A DNA stretch of 64,000 bases from CAIVVT01 sp963757265 (GTDB lineage Bacteria; Acidobacteriota; Terriglobia; Bryobacterales; Bryobacteraceae): positions 558,001 through 622,000 of the forward strand of contig CAVWRA010000006.1 of assembly GCA_963757265.1 (NCBI GenBank), read 5' to 3'. Of this stretch, positions 52,745 to 61,363 are shown piece by piece. A program made the translations under genes and the position numbers. Under the pieces are notes generated by a model. The model did not search any database, was not told where the DNA came from, and saw only the letters and a list, made by a program, of their open reading frames with translations. Within the stretch, counting starts at the first letter, position 1. Every line of letters starts with the position of its first letter.

Positions 52745-53607
52745 CCGCGCTGTCCGTTTCCAGCCAATCGTGGCGCGGCGGCGGTCGAGGCCGCGGGCAC
52801 GGCGCGCCGCAGGATTTCCGCGGAAAGCGCGACGGTGAAGCCCAGCACCAGCGCGCCGGTGCCGAGGTGTGTAGAGCGCAGCACGACGGCGACGTCGCCC
52901 GGGGCCAGGCTGGGGGCCAGATTCATGCGTGCCAAAAGTGCAACCACACCCAGTATCAATTGAACGCAGACCAGGGCCATCAACGCAATCGCGCCGCGCC
53001 GGAGGCCGTGGTGCGGCCGCTCGTGAGCTTCGCCGGTTGGAAGAGCCGAGATGGAAAACGTCGCGAGCATCAGAATCAGCAGCACCACCACGAAGGCCCA
53101 GGCGATGTGCGGCATCACGGAGATCAGGTCGTGACGGTAGGCGGCGCCGAAGGCGATCTGCAGCAGCACGGCCGGGGGCGCGATCCAGGCCAGCGAGCGC
53201 AGCGAGGGCCAGCCGCGGTCCTCGACCGGCGCGGCCTCGCGATTCCAGGCTGGCGAGGCGCCGAGCGCCAAGAGCGTCAGCAGCGCGAAACACAGGTGGG
53301 AGAGAATGGCGTGCACCACGCCGACGGCGGGCGTGCGGGCGGCGAGCACGCCCAGCCAGGCCTGCGCGCCAATCAGGAACAGCGCACACAGGCCGACCGT
53401 TTTCAACCATTTCTGAGAATCCGAAAGGAGCAGCCAGGCCACCGTCACCAGCGCCAGGCAGCCGACGGCTTCGCCGAGATGACGGTGAACGGGCAGCCAG
53501 ACCGCGCGCGAGGCGGAGTCCGGGCCGGCGGCGGCGGTGAACGAGCCTACGATGAGCAGGATCAGGGTGCAGAATGCGAGCGCTGCGGCGAGTCGGTACA
53601 AGTTCAC
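52741..53607 (-). CDS. ctaA: haem A synthase, CtaA/COX15 family
   Basis: GTG at 53607 with AAAGG upstream is preferred; the in-frame ATG at 53772 would add about 55 residues with no helix. The 288-residue protein has about eight helices and the four His-containing helices expected of CtaA: VHRHLGEAVG, HAILSHLCFAL, MPHIAWAFVVV and RSTHLGTGALVLG. It oxidises haem O to haem A. First gene of a minus-strand run: ctaA, ctaB, SCO1, DUF420, methyltransferase, lgt. Confidence 0.88.
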   Translation of the reverse strand: MNLYRLAAALAFCTLILLIVGSFTAAAGPDSASRAVWLPVHRHLGEAVGCLALVTVAWLLLSDSQKWLKTVGLCALFLIGAQAWLGVLAARTPAVGVVHAILSHLCFALLTLLALGASPAWNREAAPVEDRGWPSLRSLAWIAPPAVLLQIAFGAAYRHDLISVMPHIAWAFVVVLLILMLATFSISALPTGEAHERPHHGLRRGAIALMALVCVQLILGVVALLARMNLAPSLAPGDVAVVLRSTHLGTGALVLGFTVALSAEILRRAVPAASTAAAPRLAGNGQRG

Positions 53608-54025
53608 GCGTGCCTTTCGGGAACGCAGTCCTTTTCTATTCGATGTGCGAGGAGCAAAAAAGTGGCGCTTTCGCTGGAAAAATTCTATGCAGGCGAGAAT
53701 CCGGCCATCGCCCACCTCGCAACAAGCCACCTGAGGCGGGAAACCCCGCGAGAGGTTGTTGACGACAAGCAATACGGTGGGACAAGCGCAAGCCGCGCAG
53801 ACGGCTGACCGAGATCACTCCGTCTGAGAAGCGCCGCGCCTCAGCGCTGCGGGCGATTCGAACAGAGGCGTCTCGCGTTCAGGGGATGCCGAACACAACG
53901 CTGCGCCGCAGATGCTCTCGAAAGAGCCCACTCATGGGAGATGCACGGCACGTACTGTCATTTTCGCCGCAATCTCCTGTCAAGACGGTAGACACGCTTT
54001 TCCGCCCTGGGCCGTCTCTATAGGC
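53608..54025. other. intergenic region between divergent ctaA and the secreted protein gene
   Basis: 418 bases without a credible gene. I looked for riboswitch-like or tRNA-like structure and saw nothing convincing. It should contain the promoters of both divergent genes. Confidence 0.5.
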
Positions 54026-54367
54026 ATGAGGAAAACAACAACACTGAAATCGCTGTTTCTGGCCGGCGTACTGGCCATGTTTACTTTGCCCATCGCGAGC
54101 GCAAAGTCTTATGACATCAACCTTTCCAGCCCCACTATGGTAGGCAACACGCAACTGAAGGCGGGCGAGTATACCTTGAAGGTCCAAGGTTCCAACGCCG
54201 TCTTCATCAACCAGGACAATGGTGAGAAATACATGGAGACCTCCAAAGTCGAGAACGCCACGAGCAAGTTCGAAAACACAGCGGTCGAGACCACCAGGGA
54301 TGGCACCACCCAGTATCTCCTGGCCATCGAGTTGGGCGGTTCAAAGACCATACTCAAGTTCAACTGA
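54026..54367 (+). CDS. small secreted protein of an acidobacterial family
   Basis: 113 residues from the ATG at 54026, where a clean signal peptide begins (MRKTTTLKSLFLAGVLAMFT, cleavage after ASA). The mature part is a short beta-rich domain: YDINLSSPTMVGNTQLKAGE, YTLKVQGSNAVFINQDN, and LLAIELGGSKTILKF at the end. I know this pattern from many small exported proteins in acidobacterial genomes; function is unknown. It stands alone on its strand. Confidence 0.75.
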   Translation: MRKTTTLKSLFLAGVLAMFTLPIASAKSYDINLSSPTMVGNTQLKAGEYTLKVQGSNAVFINQDNGEKYMETSKVENATSKFENTAVETTRDGTTQYLLAIELGGSKTILKFN

Positions 54368-54533
54368 GTCAGAGTCCTGGAGATGACCATCCAAGCCGGC
54401 TGGTGGGCGGACGACGAGTATTGATCGCCGACCCGCCGCCGGCCGTGAGTCCTGTGCATCGTTTTCCCGCGAGCCGTTGTCCGAACCGAGGTGACCGGTG
54501 CAGCGCGCCATGGGCCGGGTCTGGTGCGGGTTT

Positions 54534-54917
54534 TCAAGCCGCTGCGGCGGGCTCCCATAGCGCGGCGCAGGCGCCGGCCGGGTCCTTGATGACGGCGAAA
54601 CGGGAGCCGCCGGCCATGCTCACCGGCGTAAGGACCTCGCCGCCGAGATCGCGGCAACGCTGCAGGGCGCCGTCAAGGTTCTCGACGACGATATAGATCA
54701 GCCACATCGGGGGCAGATTGGCGTTTTGACCGCGTTTGTGGCACACGCCCGCGACAGCTTCGCCGGAGGCGGCGTGCATGGTGAAGTCATCGTATTTGCC
54801 CATCTTCACGGGCTTGACGGTCCAGCCCGTCACCTGGGCGTAGAAATCCTTCAGTTTCGGTGCCTCGGGGATCGTGAGATCCACCCACGCGATCGAGCCT
54901 TGTACGGGTTGGGCCAT
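54534..54917 (-). CDS. VOC-family (glyoxalase/dioxygenase fold) protein
   Basis: 127 residues. IAWVDLTIPEAPKLKDFYAQ, GVCHKRGQNANLPPMWLIYI, and AVIKDPAGACAALWEP are characteristic of the subgroup annotated as glyoxalase-like or bleomycin-resistance-like proteins. The usual N-terminal metal His is replaced by Asp in WVDLT, so a metal-dependent activity is uncertain. Cytoplasmic, stand-alone. Confidence 0.8.
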   Translation of the reverse strand: MAQPVQGSIAWVDLTIPEAPKLKDFYAQVTGWTVKPVKMGKYDDFTMHAASGEAVAGVCHKRGQNANLPPMWLIYIVVENLDGALQRCRDLGGEVLTPVSMAGGSRFAVIKDPAGACAALWEPAAAA

Positions 54918-55011
54918 CTTCGTCTCCTACAGGACCGCTCCGCGATAGGATACCGCCTCTAGGCCGCGGGGACGCGGTTTTTTTGCAGTTTCCTGCAGAA
55001 ACGGAGGCAGG

Positions 55012-55926
55012 CTAAACGGCCGCGCGCAGGCTTTCGATCAATGCAACGCCCGTGTTGGCATGGATTTCGACGGTGTCCTCGAGGTACCGGGCGTAGCCGC
55101 CGGCAAGGACCACGGCGATGGGGATGCGGCGGCGCACGGCCACATGGAAAATGAGCCGATCGCGGGCTAGCAGGCCGTCTTTGGAGAGCTCCAGGCCGCC
55201 CAGTTGATCGTCGAAATAGGGGTCGGCGCCGGCCACGTAGAGGATCAGATCGGGCTGGAAGGCGGCGACCGACGCGGTGTAGGCGGCGTCGAGCCGGGCC
55301 AGGTACTCGTGGTCGCCGATGCCGTCTTCCAGGTTGACGTCCAGCGTGGAGGGCGGCTTCACCTGGGGATAGTTGTTGAGCTGGTGAATGGAGAGGGTGA
55401 ACACGGCGGGGTCGGCGTGAAAGATGGCGGCGGTGCCATTGCCCTGGTGGACGTCGCAATCGACGACCAGCGCGCGTGTGATGCGGCCTTCGCGCTGGAG
55501 CACGCGAATTGCCACGGCGATGTCGTTGACCGCGCAAAAGCCCTCGCCATGATCGGGGAAGGCGTGGTGAAAACCGCCTCCGATATTGAACGCGGCCCCG
55601 CCGAGCAGGGCCGCGCGGGCGGCGGCGAGTGTTCCGCCGGTGGAGAGAAAGGCGGCCTGGACCATGGCACGCGAGTAGGGTACTTCGAGGCGCAAAATTT
55701 CGTGGTAGGTCAGCCGGCCGGTCTCGAGCCGGTCAATCCAGCCCGGATCGTGCACGGTGAGCAATTCCTCGCGCGTGGCCGGCGAGGGGGCGATGAAGTC
55801 ATCGGGCGCGGCCACGCCGCGGCGCAACAGCAGATCGTGGATCAGGCGATATTTGGCGGACTGGAAAACGTGATCGCCGAAGTTCAGGTCATAGGCGTCG
55901 GCGTAGATCAGGGGGAAAGGCAGCAT
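55012..55926 (-). CDS. histone-deacetylase-like (AcuC/arginase-deacetylase superfamily) hydrolase
   Basis: 304 residues from the ATG at 55926; the frame extends upstream only into pta and is not used. Zinc-hydrolase motifs are complete: GGGFHHAFPDHGEGFCAVND (catalytic His pair), VVDCDVHQGNGTAAIFH (zinc Asp and His) and YVAGADPYFDDQLGGL (second zinc Asp). Bacterial members deacetylate acetyl-lysine on proteins such as acetyl-CoA synthetase (AcuC) or small acetylated amines. It lies 19 bases after pta on the same strand, a suggestive link to acetyl-phosphate and acetate metabolism. Confidence 0.88.
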   Translation of the reverse strand: MLPFPLIYADAYDLNFGDHVFQSAKYRLIHDLLLRRGVAAPDDFIAPSPATREELLTVHDPGWIDRLETGRLTYHEILRLEVPYSRAMVQAAFLSTGGTLAAARAALLGGAAFNIGGGFHHAFPDHGEGFCAVNDIAVAIRVLQREGRITRALVVDCDVHQGNGTAAIFHADPAVFTLSIHQLNNYPQVKPPSTLDVNLEDGIGDHEYLARLDAAYTASVAAFQPDLILYVAGADPYFDDQLGGLELSKDGLLARDRLIFHVAVRRRIPIAVVLAGGYARYLEDTVEIHANTGVALIESLRAAV

Positions 55927-55945
55927 GCCGTCCTGGCGGCCCAAT

Positions 55946-56932
55946 TCAGCCGCACTGCAGCGCCGTGACGATGGCGACGCGATAGACGTCCTCGGGGGAA
56001 CAGCCGCGGGGCAGATCGTTGGCGGGCTTGGCCAGCCCCTGGAAAAATGGCCCGGTGTTGACCGCGCCGCCCAGCCGCTCGACGAGCTTAACGCCGATAT
56101 TAGCCGAGGCCACATCGGGGAAGATGAGCGTGTTGGCCTTCCCGGCGACGGTCGAACCCGGCGCCTTGCTGCGGCCCACGGCTTCGACCAGCGCGGCATC
56201 GGCCTGCAATTCGCCATCGACGTGCAGGTGCGGCGCGCGCGCTTCGACCACGCGCCGGGCCTCGCGGACTTTTTCGACCCAGGGATGCTTCGCGCTGCCC
56301 TTGGTGGAGAAGGAAAGTAATGCGACCACCGGCTCGGCGCCGATGACGCTGCGCGTCGTTTCGGCGGTGGCGATGGCGATCTCGGCAAGCTGAACGGCCG
56401 AGGGGTCGATGATCAGCGCCGGGTCGGCCATGGCGAGGACGCCGTCGGCCCCGAAGACGCGGTCGTGAACGCAGACGATCATGACGCCCGAAACCGTGCG
56501 CACGTCGGGCCGCGTGCCGATGGTCGAAATGGCCGCGCGGAAGGTTTCGGCGGTAGTGGTGGCGGCGCCCCCTACGAAGGCGTCGGCGTCGCCGGCGGCG
56601 ACCATCAGGCCGGCGAAGACGAGCGAGCCTTGCGCCAGGCGCTGGGCCTCCGCCTCGGTCATGCCGCGCGCGCGCCGCCGCTCGTGCAGGATGCGCGCGT
56701 AGGCGCCGAGACGGGGCGAGGTCGAAGGCTCGACGCATTCCATGCCGGATGGCGTGCCGGGACGGCAGATCAGGACCGGTTCAATCAGGCCCTCCTGCCG
56801 CAGCCGCGCCGCCGCCTCCAGAATGCGCGGGTCGTCGCCTTCGGGAAAGACGATGCGCCGGCGTTTGGGCAGAGCGCGCAGCCGGGCCATCTGGCGTTCC
56901 AGGAAAAGCCGCGCTGACTCAGGGAGATTCAT
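55946..56932 (-). CDS. pta: phosphate acetyltransferase
   Basis: 328 residues from the ATG at 56932, the length of a stand-alone PTA_PTB domain. Motifs: RRIVFPEGDDPRILEAAARL, FVGGAATTTAETFRAAISTI, ALLSFSTKGSAKHPWVEKV, NTLIFPDVASANIGVKLVER and LAKPANDLPRGCSPEDVY. It interconverts acetyl-CoA and acetyl phosphate. Acetate kinase is not in the window. It is followed by the deacetylase-like gene and divergent from mdh. Confidence 0.92.
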   Translation of the reverse strand: MNLPESARLFLERQMARLRALPKRRRIVFPEGDDPRILEAAARLRQEGLIEPVLICRPGTPSGMECVEPSTSPRLGAYARILHERRRARGMTEAEAQRLAQGSLVFAGLMVAAGDADAFVGGAATTTAETFRAAISTIGTRPDVRTVSGVMIVCVHDRVFGADGVLAMADPALIIDPSAVQLAEIAIATAETTRSVIGAEPVVALLSFSTKGSAKHPWVEKVREARRVVEARAPHLHVDGELQADAALVEAVGRSKAPGSTVAGKANTLIFPDVASANIGVKLVERLGGAVNTGPFFQGLAKPANDLPRGCSPEDVYRVAIVTALQCG

Positions 56933-57069
56933 GAATCGTCTATTGTACGCCCAGGCGGCGTCCACGTCTTTGAGGGCGGCGAGGGCTATAATTCGGATCA
57001 GACCGTCTTGTCCGGCCGGAGCATTTCCTCAAGGACCGGCGGCCGCGGTTGCATTCAGGAGGGACTCTC

Positions 57070-58008
57070 ATGCGGAAAAAAGTGACGGTAGTGGGCGCGG
57101 GCAACGTAGGCGCGAATTGCGCGCTGCGTCTGGCCGGCAAGGAATTGGCCGATGTGGTGCTCGTGGATGTGGTGGAAGGCATCCCACAGGGCAAGGGACT
57201 GGATATCGCGGAGTCGGGCCCGGTGGAGGGCTACGACGTGGCCATGACCGGCGCGAACGATTACGAGCCGACCGCCAACTCCGACATCGTCATCATCACC
57301 GCCGGCTTCCCGCGCAAGCCGGGCATGAGCCGCGACGATCTGCTGATGGCGAACTACGAGATCGTCAAGACCGCGACCGAGCAGTCGGTGAAGTACTCGC
57401 CGAATGCGATTCTGGTGCTGGTGACCAATCCGCTGGATGCGATGTGCTGGGTGGCGTACCAGGTGTCGAAGTTCTCGCGCAACCGCTTGGTGGGGATGGC
57501 CGGTGTGCTGGACACGGCGCGTTACCGGACCTTCCTGGCGCTGGAGTTGGGCGTATCGGTCGAAAGCATCTCGGCGCTGGTGCTGGGCGGGCACGGCGAT
57601 ACGATGGTCCCGCTGCCGCGGCTGACCACGGTGGGCGGCATCCCGCTGACGGAACTACTGCCGCAGGAGCGCATCGACGCGATTGTCCAGCGCACGCGCG
57701 ACGGCGGCGCCGAAATCGTGAAATACCTCAAGACCGGCAGCGCGTACTATGCGCCGTCGGCGGCGGCCGTCGAGATGGCGGAGTCGATTCTCAAGGACAA
57801 GAAGAAAGTCCTGCCGTGCGCGGCGTATCTGGACGGCGAGTATGGCCACAAGGGCATCTTCTCGGGCGTGCCGGTGAAGCTCGGCGCCTCGGGCATCGAG
57901 AAGATCTACGAACTGGCGCTCAGTGACACGGAGAAGGCGCAGCTCGACAAGAGCGCGGCCGCGGTGCACGAGCTGATCGAGGTCCTGAAACAGAAGGCCG
58001 GCCTGTAA
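57070..58008 (+). CDS. mdh: malate dehydrogenase, lactate-dehydrogenase-like type
   Basis: 312 residues. ATG 57070 follows a strong GGAGGGA; an in-frame ATG at 57049 lies upstream of that site and is not used. The NAD fold is VTVVGAGNVGANCALRLA. Substrate-site Arg residues are present around GFPRKPGMSRDDLL, the catalytic Asp region is GMAGVLDTARYRTFLA, and the catalytic His is in LGGHGDTMVPLPR. It oxidises malate to oxaloacetate in the TCA cycle. Confidence 0.94.
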   Translation: MRKKVTVVGAGNVGANCALRLAGKELADVVLVDVVEGIPQGKGLDIAESGPVEGYDVAMTGANDYEPTANSDIVIITAGFPRKPGMSRDDLLMANYEIVKTATEQSVKYSPNAILVLVTNPLDAMCWVAYQVSKFSRNRLVGMAGVLDTARYRTFLALELGVSVESISALVLGGHGDTMVPLPRLTTVGGIPLTELLPQERIDAIVQRTRDGGAEIVKYLKTGSAYYAPSAAAVEMAESILKDKKKVLPCAAYLDGEYGHKGIFSGVPVKLGASGIEKIYELALSDTEKAQLDKSAAAVHELIEVLKQKAGL

Positions 58009-58203
58009 TGTTTTCGGCTTGACAGCCGGCGGCGGGACTCCCGCGCGAGGCGCGGTTTGACGTTCGCCGCGGGCTGCCGGGGGGCGCCCGGCTCCTTTCT
58101 GCGCGTCATTTCGACGCGCGCCGGACGCCCCCGCTTCGTGATACCCTCTCTCCAAGCCCGGGCTGATGGACATGAGTGATCGGCCGGGCGCCTCCTCGAT
58201 CCC

Positions 58204-58785
58204 ATGCCCAAAACTTCGCTCCAGACGCCGGCGCCAGCTTCGGTCCAGACTCCGTGCATCGATTCCCGCTACGCGTCTTTCCAGCTCTCGGTGCGCCCTT
58301 CGGCGATCCACCGCTGGGGCGTCTATGCCGAACAGTTCATTCCGTACGGGCACAAGGTGATCGAGTACACCGGCGAGCGCTGCAACCGCCGCGAGACGGC
58401 CAAACGCGCGGCCCGGCCGCTGAACTACATGTTCACGATCAATAGCTACTGGGCCCTGGACGGCAGCGTGGGCGGCAGCGGCGCCGAGTTTATCAACCAT
58501 TCCTGCGATCCCAACATCCGCTCCTGGATCTGCAAGGGTCACATCCTCTACATGGCCGCGCGCGACATTCAACCCGGCGAGGAGTTGACCGTCGACTACC
58601 ATTTCGAAGCCGAAGTCGAAGAGGTGATTTGCGCTTGCGGCGCCGCCAATTGCCGCGGCACTATCAATGTCAAACCGGAGCCGAAGAGCAGCGGGCGCGC
58701 CCGGCAGCGGCCCGAGGGCGGTTCCGCCAGACGGCGGCGCGCGAGCGCGTCAAATCGCAGGCAGCCGCCAGTCCGCGGCGCCTAG
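58204..58785 (+). CDS. SET-domain protein lysine methyltransferase-like
   Basis: 193 residues. After an N-terminal stretch the SET core reads IHRWGVYAEQFIPYGHKVIE, then GSGAEFINHSCDPNIRSWIC (SAM site knot) and GEELTVDYHF. The post-SET cysteine cluster is CACGAANCRG, for zinc. All catalytic elements are intact. The C-terminal ~35 residues are Arg/Ser-rich. The stop codon TAG (58783-58785) directly abuts the MITE-like repeat at 58786, so the natural C-terminus may have been altered by the insertion. Bacterial SET proteins methylate host or self proteins; the target here is unknown. Confidence 0.85.
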   Translation: MPKTSLQTPAPASVQTPCIDSRYASFQLSVRPSAIHRWGVYAEQFIPYGHKVIEYTGERCNRRETAKRAARPLNYMFTINSYWALDGSVGGSGAEFINHSCDPNIRSWICKGHILYMAARDIQPGEELTVDYHFEAEVEEVICACGAANCRGTINVKPEPKSSGRARQRPEGGSARRRRASASNRRQPPVRGA

Positions 58786-58975
58786 CCCGGATATTTCACC
58801 GACCATCGGCTGCGGCGCGCGATAGGGCCGCATCTACTGCGTTGCCCTGGGCCCAAGGGGCGCCCCCGTCCTCGACGTAGCGGCCAAGTACGCCTGCGGG
58901 CGGCTCCCTTCGTGCGCCTTGTATCTGCAACCCTCTCATCGCGCCTCGCTGCGATCGCAAGTGAAACATCCGGGT
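58786..58975. repeat. MITE-like dispersed repeat, copy B
   Basis: Ends are CCCGGATATTTCACC at the left and, on the minus strand, CCCGGATGTTTCACTTGCG at the right, forming terminal inverted repeats. The interior matches copy A (393-608) in reverse orientation, with one ~26-base length difference. The inner block has a CGCCCGCAGGCGTAC-type segment and a GGGGGCGCCCC palindrome shared by both copies. CTAG flanks the same end in both copies. No transposase is encoded. Confidence 0.8.
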
Positions 58976-59015
58976 TAGCGGCCTGTCGCGGAGACGACGT
59001 TACGGAGCCGCGACG

Positions 59016-59720
59016 TCAGGCCTCATTCTCCCGCCGCCGCGAGCCGAACAGCGCCGTGCCGATGCGCACCATGGTCGAGCCTTCCTCGATGGCGGTCTCG
59101 AGATCGTGCGACATGCCCATGGAAAGCCCCTGCACGCCAACTCGACGGGCGAGCGCGCGCAGCTTCTGGAAATAGGGACGCGCCGCTTCGGCGTCGTCCG
59201 ACCAGGGAGGCATGGTCATCAGGCCGGTCAGCGTCAATGACCTTTCAGCGCGAATCAGCTCAACCAGCGCGGGCACGTCAGCGGGCGCACAGCCGTATTT
59301 GCTCTGCTCCCCGGAGAGCTTGACCTCGATCATGACCTCGAAGGGCCGTCCCTCCGCGGCCAGGCGGTGAGCCAGTTTCGCGCTGTCGACGGTCTGAACG
59401 ACGTCGAACAACTCGGCGGCGCGGTGGCTCTTGTTCGACTGCAGGTGGCCTATCAGATGGAATCGCGCGCCGGCGAGCGGGCGCACCTGCGGGGCCTTGG
59501 TCTCGAACTCCTGGACGTAGTTTTCACCGAATTCGCGCAAGCCCAACGCATACGCGTCGAGGATCGCCTGCGCCGGGAAGACCTTGGTCACGGCCAGCAA
59601 AGTGACTTCGTCGCGGCGGCGGCCGGCGCGGGCGCAGGCGCGCTGGATGCGCTCCTCGACGGCCGCGATTCTGGCCCCGAGATCCATCCGGCCCAGCGTC
59701 GGCGAGGGCGTGGCATCCAT
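59016..59720 (-). CDS. YggS/PLPBP-family pyridoxal-phosphate homeostasis protein
   Basis: 234 residues from the ATG at 59720. The PLP lysine is in LLAVTKVFPAQAI, followed by LREFGENYVQEFETK, RFHLIGHLQSNKSH, VMIEVKLSGEQSKYGC, LTGLMTMPPW and LSMGMSHDLETAIEEGSTMV. These are the family's canonical blocks. It binds PLP and buffers its availability to apoenzymes. Divergent from the nuclease-like gene, with only 73 bases between the starts. Confidence 0.93.
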   Translation of the reverse strand: MDATPSPTLGRMDLGARIAAVEERIQRACARAGRRRDEVTLLAVTKVFPAQAILDAYALGLREFGENYVQEFETKAPQVRPLAGARFHLIGHLQSNKSHRAAELFDVVQTVDSAKLAHRLAAEGRPFEVMIEVKLSGEQSKYGCAPADVPALVELIRAERSLTLTGLMTMPPWSDDAEAARPYFQKLRALARRVGVQGLSMGMSHDLETAIEEGSTMVRIGTALFGSRRRENEA

Positions 59721-59793
59721 GCTTTGGATTCTATACCGGGCTATGGACTGTATACTGGGACCGGTGCGCGCCCCCACGAAAGCGGCGCCCGCA

Positions 59794-61336
59794 ATGCCCG
59801 CCGAGGCGCTGCGGAGCACACTCGAACGCTTTCTCGAGACCTGCCAGCGCCCCGCCCTTCTCGAACCGGGCCAGGAGCCGTTGGAACTCACGCCGGGGCT
59901 GTATCAGATGAGCGATCGTCCCAATGGGCTTCTGCTGGAGGCCTGGAACGAGAGCCGCACGTGGGCGCGGCGGTTGGTGGGGGTCGCGGCCGGAGCGAGC
60001 GGCAGGCTCACAGTTTTCGCCGAACGCCTGGGCGGGGCGCGGCTGCAACTGGAGATTGCCGACCTCGACGGCCCGGCGTCAGTCACGCTGCTGCGGCGCA
60101 GCCAGAGGGAAGGCCTGAGGGAAAGATTCCGCTTCTGGCTGGCGCGCCAATACGCCGGCTGGCGCATCGAGGATCTGAGCATCGGCGCGGATCTGCAACG
60201 CACGCTGTCGCCACGGTATGCGCGCGCGTTGTTGACGCAGGGTCAGCGCCGCGTGGCGGCCGTGGCCGCGCCGCAGGACGAAGAACACACGGCCGGGATT
60301 CTGACCTGCGGGCTGATCTGGCTGGACTACCTGCGCCGGCGCGAAGCCCCGCAGCCGGTCTCTGAATTGGCTTTGTTCGTGGCCCAGGGCGCGCAGTCCC
60401 AGACGCTGCTGCGGCTGAAGTGGATGGATCCGCAAAAGGCGCAATTCGCGGTGTTCGTGTACGACGAAACGGGATTTGAGTCGCGTCTCGATGCGGCCGA
60501 TACGGGCAACATCTCCTCGGTAGTCGAGCCCTGGCGCACGGGTCCGCCGATGCAGGAGGTCCTGGATCCGCCGATCCTCCAACAACTCGCCGCGCTGGAG
60601 GGCTTCGAGGCGGTCGATCTCGGCGCCGGTGTTGTTTCACTGCGAATTCACGGTCTGCCCTTTGGCCGGATCGAAGGCCGGCAAATCCTGTGCGGCATCG
60701 ACCGTTTCAAGAGGTTGAAGACGCCACAGCAACTCCTGGAGACGGCGCGCGAGCTGGCGCGATTTCGCAACTCCGCCACGCCCGACCCGCGCCATCCCTG
60801 GCGCGTGCGCCAGCCGGAGGCGTGGCTTGAGTCCCTCACGCGCAGCCATCTGTCGCGGCTCGACGCCGCGCTGTTGCCGCGGCCGGTGTACGGCCAGGTG
60901 CTGTCGATGGCGGGCACGCGAGCATGGCGTGCTGGACCTGATCGCGCTAGGGCGCGACGGCCGCCTGGCGGTGATCGAGTTGAAGGCTGCGGAAGATCCC
61001 GACCTGCCGCTGCAGGCGCTCGACTATTGGATGCGGGTGGAATGGCACGCCCGGCGCGGCAGCTTCGCATCCAACGGCTACTTCCCCGGAGTGGCCGTTC
61101 GCGCGCAGGCTCCGCGGCTGCTGCTGGTCGCGCCGGCGCTGCAGTTCCACCCCACTACCGAAACCATCCTGCGATTCTTCTCGCCGGCGATTGAGGTGCA
61201 GCGCATCGGCGTTGGCTTAGAATGGCGGAGGGAGTTCCGCCCGGTGAGCCGTTTGCGAGGCGCCGAGCGGCCGGGATTGCGAATGGATCGCGATTCCGGC
61301 AAGATGGGCTCGCAGACCAGCGGATCCGGGCTGTAA
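59794..61336 (+). pseudogene. PD-(D/E)XK nuclease-like protein, one frameshift near 60915
   Basis: The first ~375 codons (from ATG 59794; alternative ATG 59743) encode an unrecognised region with PGLYQMSDRPNGLLLEAWNE and a DUF-like body up to PRPVYGQVLSMAG. Near 60915 the frame slips by one base, and the continuation in the next frame reads HGVLDLIALGRDGRLAVIEL, then KAAEDPDLPLQALDYW, a clear PD-(D/E)XK nuclease core (Asp, then Glu-x-Lys). It ends at TAA 61334. A 4-base insertion (ACGC) or a sequence error would explain the break. If repaired the protein is about 512 residues. Function unknown; the core resembles NucS-like or restriction-type nucleases. Confidence 0.6.
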
Positions 61337-61363
61337 ACGCCGGGTCGGAAGAGAAACCGTGCC

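Noticed and set aside
52745..53410. Upstream extension of the ctaB frame
   Set aside because: Wholly inside ctaA; the ATGA overlap at 52741-52744 is the natural start.
53608..54025. Possible riboswitch or tRNA in the ctaA upstream gap
   Set aside because: Short complementary stretches only; no conserved aptamer core or cloverleaf.
55927..56388. Upstream extension of the deacetylase frame
   Set aside because: Lies inside pta in a shadow frame; the family's own N-terminus begins at 55926.
60367..60380. TTGGCTTTGTTC match to the dispersed repeat
   Set aside because: Lies within coding sequence of the nuclease-like gene with no flanking similarity; chance.
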